Shown here one piece after another: positions 34,966 to 46,409 of a stretch of DNA of 64,000 nucleotides. Where the stretch lies: positions 24,148,509 to 24,212,508 of the forward strand of contig CM033112.1 of NCBI GenBank assembly GCA_019321725.1, written 5' to 3'. The notes below the pieces were generated by a model. That model searched no databases. It was not told the DNA's origin and worked only from the letters and a program-made list of their open reading frames with translations. Both the position numbers and the translations under genes were made by a program. Source of the DNA: Paulownia fortunei. Its lineage: Eukaryota; Streptophyta; Magnoliopsida; Lamiales; Paulowniaceae. Position 1 is the first letter of the stretch. Every line of letters starts with the position of its first letter.

Positions 34966-36310
34966 TCTGCTCAATAATTTATGAAATCTGGCCCAAAACC
35001 AAATAGCTTTTGTATGAAATCTAATACAGCAAAACAATATTTGAACACAATTGGACTATTTTTTTATAAATTCTGGATTCACATAAATTTGAAAGTTTTA
35101 ATTAGTAAGAAAAAGTTTTATTTGTCAATACATTATTGATATATTTATAGAAATTAGAATTTAAATTTTTCTTCACTAGAATATCATTAACTCCTCATGC
35201 CCAAAAAAAGAGATTTCCATATAACGCCAAATTCCTAACCTTTGCTTTTACGTCCTAACAGATTTGATCCATAAAAAAACTCACTAATAATTCTCTTAAC
35301 ATCTACACCTGACTGTTTAGTCTTTTACACTAATTCTTTCAGAATTCTACTTTCCCCCAAGTCTCATCTGTCAAGATAACCAAAAGATTGAATGACAACA
35401 AATGTGGTTTCCAGAACATAAGCTTCTGGCAGCTTTTCCATAAAGTCGAACCATCCCAAGTGTCAGCTTCAATACATTCACATGAAAAGTTTTGGCTCAA
35501 CAAAATTCTTGAGACACCACCAAAACCAAAGATGTGATCACAAGGACTTCATGTGGAGTGCATCCACTATAGACTTCATTTTAACCTACAGCAACCTAAA
35601 GCACTTCTTCTAGTGGTGCCACCTGATTCAATTTATGTGTATGCTGAAACTCACTAGCTATCGCCTAAAAGAAAAGGTAGTTTCTGGATTCAACAGCAAT
35701 TAAGGGCACCTGAAAACACTTTTTTTTTTTTTTTTCCATTAAGTACTCACACTCCAAGTTTCAAATAGTATATTTTATCAGGTCAACTGCTCAATCACTT
35801 GCGTCTAAGCAGAACAAGAAGGCTATATGAAATTTACACCCAGAAGATAGAAAACAATCGAGAATATTTTCGAGTACCAAATCATTAATATTAACATGAA
35901 AAGTGGGTAAAAATTTTGCAATTAAAAGAAATTTAACCGTCAAACATGGCTCGATTAACCTCACCGTCTTCGTCAAAGAATTGCTTCAGCAGATCGTGTT
36001 TCCACGCAACTGAATCCAATCTCAGAAAATGGAAGCTGGATTCCGTGTGTCTGGAATGATCAATGCATATAAATGTGGTGAATGGAGGTTGAGGCTCGCG
36101 GAGATAACTGTAGAGGCGAAACCCTAAAATCCTCACACAACCCCTTTAATCACAAAACTAACCTCTAAACTGTTTTTGTCCAGATGCACGTAACATCCGG
36201 AGAGCTAAAATTGGGGAGAGTGCGTATATGTTGACAACAGGAGTGAGAAAGATATGTCTCAGCAATATATGTTAGGGATTTTTGGGGATTTGGATTGTTG
36301 GCGGTACTGA
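34966..36310 (-). promoter_or_regulatory. Probable 5' UTR of TCF25 with an upstream ORF and possible UTR intron
   Basis: A TATA-like TATATAA lies at 36318-36312 on the minus strand. About 175 bases downstream an open frame starts at 36136 (MRILGFRLYSYL...) and runs 67 codons to 35933. Within it is a donor-like GACG|GTGAGG at 35965/35964, and a good acceptor GAGCAG|AATG lies just before the TCF25 start at 34965. Splicing these would make a two-exon 5' UTR with an upstream ORF that overlaps the TCF25 start in another frame. All of this is inferred from sequence signals. The frame could instead be a small protein of unknown function. A 15- to 16-T run is at about 35721-35736. Confidence 0.35.
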
Positions 36311-36319
36311 GTTATATAT
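36311..36319 (-). promoter_or_regulatory. Candidate TATA box for TCF25
   Basis: CATATATAAC on the minus strand in the region upstream of the inferred TCF25 5' UTR. It is a single weak motif in AT-rich DNA, so the call rests mainly on position. Confidence 0.3.
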
Positions 36320-37470
36320 GAGGTGAGGTTTGAAGGGCTTCAATACTTCAATGTGTTTAATTAGGGCTCCAGCCCATTGATTGACAATCACCAAGTTTGC
36401 CAATGTTTTATGTTGGTCTGGCAAAAATATCGGGCCACATTCCGATTTAGAGGTCGCATGTTTTTTCACCATGGTTCGAACCCACCAAACTAGTTTTGGG
36501 TTGGGTTGGGTTGGGTTGGGCTGGGTCCTAAATTATTATAAATTGGGTGTAGGTGGGGTTGTTGGGTTATAGGTTCAAATTGCCTTCATTTTAGGTCCAA
36601 CACAAAAATGAAATTAGAGTTAAATAAATTTGAATAAATATGTTTTATAAGAGAGACGATATTAAATCTTGTTATAGATATTAAGTATTCTTAAAATTTG
36701 AAACAACTAAAATTTTGATTCAAATTAACTTAAATTGGGTCTAAGGGTGTGAATGGGTTCGGTTAAGACTCGAACTCGTCACAAGCGCGCCTCATTCGGA
36801 GTGGGTTTGGATTGACTAAATAGGTAAATGGGCGGGTAATGGGTTCATTTTTTTTAAACTCGTCAGGTGTAGGGCAGGTAACAGAAAAGGACCTATCTCG
36901 AACCCGCCCCGAATATAAGGTATATAAATAAATTAGGTTTTTATGTGTTAGGTTTTTTATTTTTTTTCTTCTCTCACCCTCATTTTTTCGACTAGTACAC
37001 TTCTATTATATATTGAAATAATTAGTTATTATATTTTGAAATAATTTTGACGAGTTAGACCCGTTGGGTACGGGTTTGGGGTGGGGCGGGTCTGAAATTA
37101 AATGGAAGCGGGGCGGACAGGTCCCAAATTTGTATTTTTTTTACTGGACGGATCCTGAATCCACTCAAACCAGTCCAAACTCAGCAACCCCATCATTCAA
37201 CAAAAAGTCCTACATGGGCTTGGAGTGTGATGAAATTTTTGGCTTACATATGTTTCACATAATGTTGTAGTCATATTTAAGTTAAAATGGATATCAAAAT
37301 AGACGAAGAAAAATGTATAATATTAATAAGTTCAAAAATAAATTTTACAAGTAAAAATTAAATATAATTTTTATAAAAATGAGTAAAATGCATTTTTGGA
37401 CTTCCAAACATTAAAAAATATACCATTTCCAAGTACCAAAAATTTAATGGCATTTCATTTGATGGTTTTT
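36320..37470. other. Spacer between TCF25 and the satellite block, with GGGT-rich transposon-like remnants
   Basis: The stretch has a short GGGTT tandem run at 36498-36525. Around 36740-37190 GGGTTCGG, GGGCGGGTAATGGG, CCCGCCCC and GGGTACGGGTTTGGGG-type strings appear in both orientations. That pattern is known from termini of plant hAT-derived repeats that begin AAGGGTGTGAATGGG, as here at about 36742. No coding sequence was recognised. Confidence 0.4.
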
Positions 37471-37472
37471 GT

Positions 37473-37476
<4 letters not shown>

Positions 37477-37561
<85 letters not shown>
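37477..37561. repeat. Compound microsatellite (AT)n then (GA)n
   Basis: An AT dinucleotide tract with one interruption runs from about 37477 to 37534. A GA tract of about 14 units follows directly to 37561. It lies about 60 bases before the first satellite monomer. Confidence 0.95.
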
Positions 37562-40429
37562 TAAATTATGAAAAAAGCCGCTTATATAATTTGGTGCTTG
37601 AAAATGTGATAAAAGGAATTCCAATAAGAAAAAATATTTTCTTACATTTAAGGTTAAATAGTATTCAAAATTAAAAAACTTGATACCCGTTTCTCTCTTA
37701 TGTATTCGAATTATAATTTAAGTGAATTATTTTTTCTTTTTATAGTAAAATTTCATGGAAAACATACATTATTTTCAATGAGAGAAACAATATATTTTCT
37801 ACTTTTATTTTTAATTATGGCTAAATTTGAAAAAGCGACTTCGAATGTTGATACCTATTTCGGGCTTTGTTATTAAATTTTTATTTTAGTTGATTTTTTT
37901 CTTTTTTAAAGTTGACATTTTAACAAAATTATTTTTTTTAATAAATTAAAAGCGTATGCTATAACACAGGAGTTAGAATGAAGAAAAATACTTTCCTACT
38001 AATAAGGTTAAATAAGATTAAAAATTTAAAAACTTGATACCCGTTTCTCTCTTATGTATTAAAATTATTATTTATCTGGATTGTTTTGTCTTTTTACAGT
38101 ATAATTTCAAGAAAAACTTATAATACTTTCAATGAGAGAAACAATATATTTCCTACTTTTATTTTTAATTAAGCCTAAAAATTAAAAAAATGACTCTGAA
38201 TGTTTGTAACTATTCTGGACTTTCTTATTAAATTTTTATTTTAATTGATTTTTTTATTTTTTAAACTTCACGTTTGAAAAAAATATTTTTTTCTAATAAA
38301 TTAAAAGCGTATGGTATAACATAAGAGTTACAATTAGAAAAATAATTTCCTACAATTAAGGTTAAATAATATTAAAAATTTAAAAATTTGATACCCGTTC
38401 ATCTGTTACGTATTCAAATTATAGTTTAACTGAATTATTTTTTCTTGTTACTGTATAATTTCAAGGAAAACTTACATTATTTTCAATGAGAGAAACAATT
38501 TATTTCTTACTTTTATTTTTAATTATGGCTAAATTTGAAAAGGCGACTATGAATGTTGGTACCTATTTCGGGCTTTCTTATTAAATTTTTATTTTAGTTG
38601 ATTTTTTTTTTTTTAAAGTTGACGTTTTAAGAAAATTATTTTTTTCTAATAAATTAAAAGCGTATGCTATAACTCATGAGTTATAATGAGCAAAAATACT
38701 TTCCTATTGTTAAGGTTAAATAATATTAAAAATTTGAAAACTTGATATCCGTTCCTCTGTTACGTATTCAAATTATAGTATAACTTGATTGTTTTTTCTT
38801 TTTTCTTTTTAATTTCAAGGAAAACATACATTATTTTCAATGAGAGAAACAATATATTTTCTACTTTTATTTTTAATTATGACTAAAAATTGAAAAAGCA
38901 ACTATGAATGTTGGTACCTATTTTGAGCTTTTTTATTAAATTTTTATTTTAATTGATTTTTTTCTTTTTTAAAATTTATGTTTTAAAAAAATTATTTTTT
39001 TCTAATAAATTCAAAGCGTATGCTATAAAATAGGCGTTAGAATGATAAAAAATACTTTCCTACTATTAAGATTAAATAATATTAAAAATTTAAAAACTTG
39101 ATACTCGTTTCTCTCTTACGTATTCGAATTATAGTTTAACTGGATTATTTTTCCTTTTTACTGCATAATTTCATGGAGAACTTACAATACTTTCACTGAG
39201 AGAAACAATATATTTCCTACTTTTATTTTTAATTATGACTAAAAATTAAAAAAAATAATTCTGAATATTGGTACCTATTTCGAACTTTCTTATTAAAATT
39301 TTATTTTTAATTAATTTTTTTATTTTTTAAAGTTTACATTTTAAGAATTTATTTTTTTTAATAAATTAAAAGCGTATGCTATAACACAGGAGTTAGAATG
39401 AGAAAAAATACTTTCCTACTGTTAAGGTTAAATAATATCAAAAATTTAAAAATTTGATACTCATTTCTTTCTTACGTATTCAAATTATAATTTAACTGGA
39501 TTGTTTTTTCTTTTTACAGTATAGTTTCAAGGAATACTTACATTATTTTCAATGAGAGAAACAATATACATCCAATTTTTATTTTTAATTATGGCTAAAA
39601 ATTCAAAAATTGAGTCAGAATGTTGGTGTATTTCTTGCTTTCTTATTAAAATTTTATTTTAATTGATTTTTTACATTTTAAAAGATTACGTTCTAAAAAA
39701 TTTATTTTTTTTCTAATAAATTGAAAGCGTATACTATAACATACGAGTTAGAATGAGGAAAAATACTTTCCTACTGTTAAGGTTAAATAATATCAAAAAT
39801 TTAAAAATTTGATACTCATTTCTCTCTTACGTATTCAAATTATAATTTAACTGGATTGTTTTTTCTTTTTACAGTATAGTTTCAAGGAATACTTACATTA
39901 TTTTCAATGAGAGAAACAATATACATCCGACTTTTATTTTTAATTATGGCTAAAAATTCAAAAATTGAGTCAGAATGTTGGTGTATTTCTTGCTTTCTTA
40001 TTAAAATTTTATTTTAATTGATTTTTTACATTTTAAAAGATTACGTTCTAAAAAACTTATTTTTTTCTAATAAATTGAAAGCGTATACTATAACACACGA
40101 GTTAGAATGAGGAAAAATACTTTCCTACTGTTAAGGCTAAATAATATTAAAATTTTAAAAACTTGATACCCGTTCCTCTCTTACGTATTTAAATTATAGT
40201 TTAACTGGATTATTTTTTCCTTTACTATATAATTTCGAGAAAAACTTACATTATTTTCAATGAGAAAAATAATATATTTTTTATTTTTATTTTTAATTAT
40301 GGCTAAAAATTGAAAAAGATACTATGAATGTTGGTACCTATTTTGAGCTTTTCTATTAAAATTTTATTTTAATTGATTTTTTTCTTTTTTAAAGTTTATG
40401 TTTTAAAAAATTTATTTTTTTTCTAATAA

Positions 40430-43400
40430 ATTCAAAGCATATACTATAATACATGAGTTAGAATGAGAAAAAATATTTTCCTACTGTTAAGGTTAAATAA
40501 TATTAAAAATTAAAAAACTTAGTACCTGTTTTCTCTTACGTATTCAAATTATAGTTTAACTGGATTGTTTTTTCTTTTTACTGTATTGTTTCAAGAAAAA
40601 CATACATTAATTTCAATGAGAGAAATAATATATTTCCTACTTTTATTTTTAATTATGGTTAAAAATTAAAAATGCGACTATGAATATTGGTATATATTTA
40701 GCTTTTTAATTAAAACTTTATTTTAATTGATTTTTTTTTAAGTTTACGTTTTAAGAAAATTATTTTTATCTAATAAATTAAAAACGTATGATATAACACA
40801 GGAGTTAGAATGAGAAAAAATACTTTCCTACTAATAAGGTTAAATAAGATTAAAAATTTAAAAACTTGATACCTGTTTCTATCTTACGTATGAAAATTAT
40901 AGTTTAACTCGACTGTTTTTTCTTTTTACAGTATAATTTTAAGGAAACCTTACATTATTTTCAATGAGAGAAACAATATATTTCCTATTTTTATTTTTAA
41001 TAATGTCTAAAAATTAAAAAAGCGACTCCAAATGTTGGTACCTATCAAGAGCTTTCTTTTTAAAATTTTATTTTAATTGATTTTTTTTTAAAGTTTACAT
41101 TTGAAAAAAATTATTTTTTTCTAATAAATTAAATACGTATGCTATAACAGGAATTATAATAAGAAAAAATACTTTCCTACAGTTAAGGTTAAATAATATT
41201 CAAAATTAAAAAATTTGATACCCGTTTCTCTTTTACGTATTCGAATTATAGTTTAACTAGATTGTTTTTTCTTTTTATAGTATGATTTCAAGAAAAAATT
41301 ACATTATTTTCAACGAGAGAAAAAATATATTTTCTACTTTTATTTTTATTTATGGCCAAATTTGAAAAAGCGACTCCGAATTATGGTACCTATTTCGGGC
41401 TTTCTTATTAAATTTTTATTTTAGTTGATTTTTTTCTTTTTAAAGTTGAAGTTTTAACAAAATTATTTTTTTTAATAAATTAAAATTGTATGCTATAACA
41501 AAGGAGTTAGAATGAGAAAAAATATTTTTCTACTGTTAAGGTTAAATAATATAAAAAATTTAAAAACTTGGTACTCGTTTCTCTTGTACGTTTTCAAATT
41601 ATAGTTTAACTGGATTATTTTTCCTTTTTGTTATATTATTTCAAGGAAAACTTACATTAATTTTAATCAGAGAAACAATATACATTCCTACTTTTATTTT
41701 TAATTATAGATAAAAATTAAAAATGCGATTATGAATGTTGATATCTATTTTGAGCTGTTTTATTAAATTTTTATTTTAACTGATTTTTTCTTAAAGTTTA
41801 CGTTTTATGAAAATTATTTTTTTTTAAAAAATTAAAAGCGTATGCTATAACACAGGAGTTAGAATGAGGAAATATACTTTCCTACTAATAAGGTTAAATA
41901 ATATTCAAAATAAAAAAACTCGATACCGTCTCTCTTATGTATTAAAATTATAGTTTAATTAGATTATTTTTTCTTTTTACAATATAATTTCAAGAAAAAC
42001 TTACATTATTTTCAATGAGAGAAACAATATATTTCCAAATTTTATTTTTAATTATGTCTAAAAATTGAAAAAGCAACTCCAAATGTTGGTACCTATTTCG
42101 GTCTTTATTATTAAATTTTTATGTTAATCGATTTTTTTTATTTTCTAAACTATACATTTGAAAAAAAATATTTTTTTCTGATAAATTAAAAGTGTATGCT
42201 ATAAAACAGTAGTTAGAATGAGAAGAAAATACTTTCCTACTGTTAAGGTTAAATAATATTAAAAAATTTAAAAATTTGGTACCCATTTCTGTCCTACGTA
42301 TTCAAATTATAGTTTAATTGGATTGCTTTTCCTTTTTACTGTATTATTTCAAGAAAAACTTACATTAGTTTTAATGAGAGAAATAATAGAAATCCTACTT
42401 TAATTTTTAATTATGGCTAAACATTCAAAAATCGAGTCAGAATTTTGGTACCTATTTCTTGCTTTCTTATTAAATTTTAATTTTAACTAATTTTTTCCTT
42501 TTTAAAAGCTTATGTTCTAAAAAATTTAGTTTTTTCTAAGAAATTAAAAGTGTATGCTATAACACAAGAGTTAGAATGAGGAAAAATACTTTCCCACTAA
42601 TAAGGTTAAATAAGATTAAAAATTTAAAAACTTGATACCCATTTCTCTCTTACATATTCAAATTATAGTTTAACTCGATTGTTTTTTCTTTTTACAGTAT
42701 AATTTCAAGGAAAACTTACATTATTTTCAATGAGAGAAATAATATATTGCCTACTTTTATTTTTAATTATGGCTAAAAATTGAAAAACCAACTCCGAATG
42801 TTGGTACCTATCAAAAGCTTTCTTTTTAAATTTTTATTTTAATTGTATTTTTTATTTTTGAAAGTTTACATTTGAAAAAAAATATTTTTTTTCTAATAAA
42901 TTAAAAGCGTATGCTATAACAAGAATTATAATAAGAAAAAAATACTTTTCTACAGTTAAGGTTAAATAAGATTAAAAATTTAAAAACTTGATACCCGTTT
43001 CTCTCTTATGTATTCGAATTATAGTTTAAATGGATTGTTTTTTCTTTTTACAGTATAATTTCAAGAAAAACTTACATTATTTTCAATGAGAGAAACAATA
43101 TATTTTCTACTTTTATTTTTAATTATGACCAAATTTGAAAAAGCGACTCCGAATGATAGTACATATTTCGGGGTTTCTTATTAAATTTTTATTTAGTTGA
43201 TTTTTTTTCTTTTTTAAAGTTGACTTTTTAACAATTTTTTTTTAATAAATTAAAATTGTATGCTATAACAAAGGAGTTAGAATGAGAAAAAAATATTTTT
43301 CTACTGTTAAGATTAAATAATATCAAAAATTTAAAAACTTGGTATCCGTTTCTCTCGTACATTTTCAAATTATAGTTTAATTGGATTATTTTTCCTTTTT

Positions 43401-44650
43401 GTTGAATTATTTCAAGGAAAACTTACATTAATTTTAATTAGAGAAACAATATACATCCTACTTTTATTTTTAATTATGGGTAAAAATTGAAAATGCGATT
43501 ATGAATGTTGATATCTATTTTGAGTTGTTTTATTAAATTTTTATTTTAACTGATTTTTTTCTTAAAGTTTACGTTTTACGAAAATTAATTTTTTTAAAAA
43601 AATTAAAAATATATACTATAATACAGGAGTTAGAATGAGGAAAAATACTTTCCTACTAATAAGGTTAAATACTATTCAAAAATAAAAAACTCGATACCGT
43701 TTTTCTCTTACGTGTTAAAATTATAGTTTACCTAGATTATTTTTTGTCTTTACAATATAATTTCAAGAAAAACTTACATTATTTTCAATGAGAGAAACAA
43801 TATATTTTCTAATTTTATTTTTAATTATGTCTAAAAATTGAAAAAGCAACTCCAAATGTTGGTACCTATTTCGGGCTTTCTTATTAAATTTTTATGTTAA
43901 TTGATTTTTTTATTTTCTAAACTATACATTTGAAAAAAATATTTTTTTCTGATAAATTAAAAGTGTATGCTATAAAACAGTAATTAGAATGAGAAGAAAA
44001 TACTTTCCTACTATTAAGGTTAAATAATATAAAAAATTTAAAAATTTGGTACCCATTTCTGTCCTACATATTCAAATTATAGTTTAATTGGATTGCTTTT
44101 TCTTTTTACTGTATTATTTCAAGAAAAATTTACATTAATTTTAATGAGAGAAATAATAGAAATCCTACTTTTATTTTTAATTATGGCTAAAGATTCAAAA
44201 ATCAAGTGAGAATGTTGTACCTATATCTTGCTTTCTTATTAAATTTTAATTTTAACTGATTTTTTTCCTTTTAAAAGTTTACGTTCTAAAAATTTTATTT
44301 TTTTCTAAGAAATTAATAGCGTACGCTATAACACAGGAGTCAGAATGAGAAAAATACTTGTTTACTAATAAGGTTAAATAAGATTAAAAATTTGAAAACT
44401 TGATATCCGTTTCTCTCTTACATATGAAAATTATAGTTTAACTGGATTGTTTTTTCTTTTCACAGTATAATTTCAAGGAAAACTTACATTATTTTCAATG
44501 AGAGAAACAATACATTTCCTACTTTTATTTTTAATTATGTCTAAAAATTAAAAAAGCAACTCCGAATGTTGGTACTATTTTGGGCTTTCTTATTAAATTT
44601 TTATTTTAGTTGATTTTTTTCTTTTCTAAAGTTGACGTTTTAACAAAATT
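40430..44650 (+). repeat. Higher-order repeat: pentamer, ~1.77-kb period, two copies
   Basis: Variant monomers recur five units apart. Examples are the AAATTGTATGCTATAACAAA variant at about 41484 and 43255, the ATAAAACAGTAGTTAG or ATAAAACAGTAATTAG variant at about 42195 and 43970, and the ATAACAGGAATTATAA-type variant near 41138 and 42918. Spacing is 1.77-1.78 kb. Copies are more alike across this period than adjacent monomers are. Confidence 0.75.
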
Positions 44651-46409
44651 ATTTTTTTAATAAATTAAAAGCGTATGTTATACACAGGAGTTAGAATGAA
44701 GAAAAAATACTTGCATACTAATAAGGTTAAATAAGATTAAAAATTTAAAAACTTGATATCCGTTCCTCTTTACGTATGAAAATTATAGTTTAAGTGGATT
44801 GTTTTTTCTTTTTACAGTATAATTTCAAGGAAAACTTATATTATTTTCATGATAGAAATAATATATTTCCTACTTTTATTTTAAATTATGGCTAAATTTG
44901 AAAAAGCGACTCCGAATGTTGTACCTATTTCGTGCTTTCTTATTAAACTTTATTTTAGTTGATTTTTTTTTTTAAAGTTGACATTTTAACAAAATTATTT
45001 TTTTTATAATATTAAAAGCGTATGCAATAACACAATTAGAATAAGAAAAAATACTTTCTATTGTTAAGGTTAAATAATATCAAAAATTAAAAACTTGGCG
45101 CCCGTTTTCTCTAACGTATTCAAATTATAGTTTAAATGGATTGTTTTTCCTTTTTACTGTATTATTTCAAGAAAACTATTAATTTCAATGAGAAAAATAA
45201 TATATTTCCTACTTTTATTTTTTATTATGTCTAAAAATTGAAAATGCGACTATGAATATTGGAATATTTTTGAGCTTTTTTATTAAATTTTTATTTTAAC
45301 TTATTTTTTTTTAAAGTTTACGTTTAAGAAAAATATTTTTTTCTAATAAATTAAAGTATCTTAACACAGGAGTTAGAATGAGGAAAAATATTTTCCTAGT
45401 AATAAGGTTAAATAAGATTAAAAATTTAAAAATTGATATCCGTTCTCTCTTACCTATTAAAATTATAGTTTAACTGGATTGTTTTTTCTTTTTACAGTAT
45501 AATTTCAAGGAAAACTTACATTATTTTCAATGAGAGAAACAATATACATCCTACTTTTATTTTTAATTATGGTTAAAAATTGAAAATGCGACTATGAATG
45601 TTGTTATCTATTTTGAGATTTTTTATTAAATTTTTTTATTTTAACTTATTTTTTTAAATTTTACGTTTTAAGAAAATTATTTTTTTCTAATAAATTAAAA
45701 GCGTATGCTATAACAAAGAGTTTAAGGTTACAATGAGAAAAAATGATTTCCTACTGTTAAGGTAAATAATTAAAAATTTAAAAACTTAATACCCATTTCT
45801 CTCTACGTATAAAAATTATAGTTTAACTGGATTGCTTTTTCTTTTTTATTGTATAATTTCAAGGAAAACTTACATTATTTTCAATGAGAGAAACAATATA
45901 TTTACTACTTTTATTTTTAATTATGTCTAAAAATTAAAAAGCAACTCCAAATGTTGGTACCTATTCCAAGCTTTCTTATTAAATTTTTATGTTAATTGAT
46001 TTTTTTATTTTAAAAGTTTACATTTGAAATTTTTTTTTTTTTTTGATAAATTAAAAGTGTATGCTATTACACAGGAGTTAGACTGAGAAAAAAATACTTT
46101 CCTACTATTAACGTTAAATAATATAAAAAATTTAAAATTTGGTACCCATTTATCTGTTACGTATTCAAATTATAGTTTAAATGGATTGTTTTTTCTTTTT
46201 ATAGTATAATTTCATGGAAAACCTACATTATTTTCAATGAGAAAAATTATATATTTCCTACTTTTATTTTTAATTATGGTAAAAATTCAAAAATCGAGTA
46301 AGAATGTTGATACTTATTTATTCTTTTTATTAAATTTAAATTTTAACTGATTTTTTTTAAAAGTTTACGTTTTAAGAAAAATATTTTTTTCTAATAAATT
46401 AAAAGTGTA

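Noticed and set aside
36498..36525. GGGTT tandem run resembling telomere repeat
   Set aside because: The unit is GGGTT, not the plant TTTAGGG, and the run is short. It fits the GGGT-rich transposon remnants around it.
37358..37624. Minus-strand frame of 88 codons with a Tyr-Ile run
   Set aside because: The run is translation of the (AT)n(GA)n microsatellite and has no coding support.
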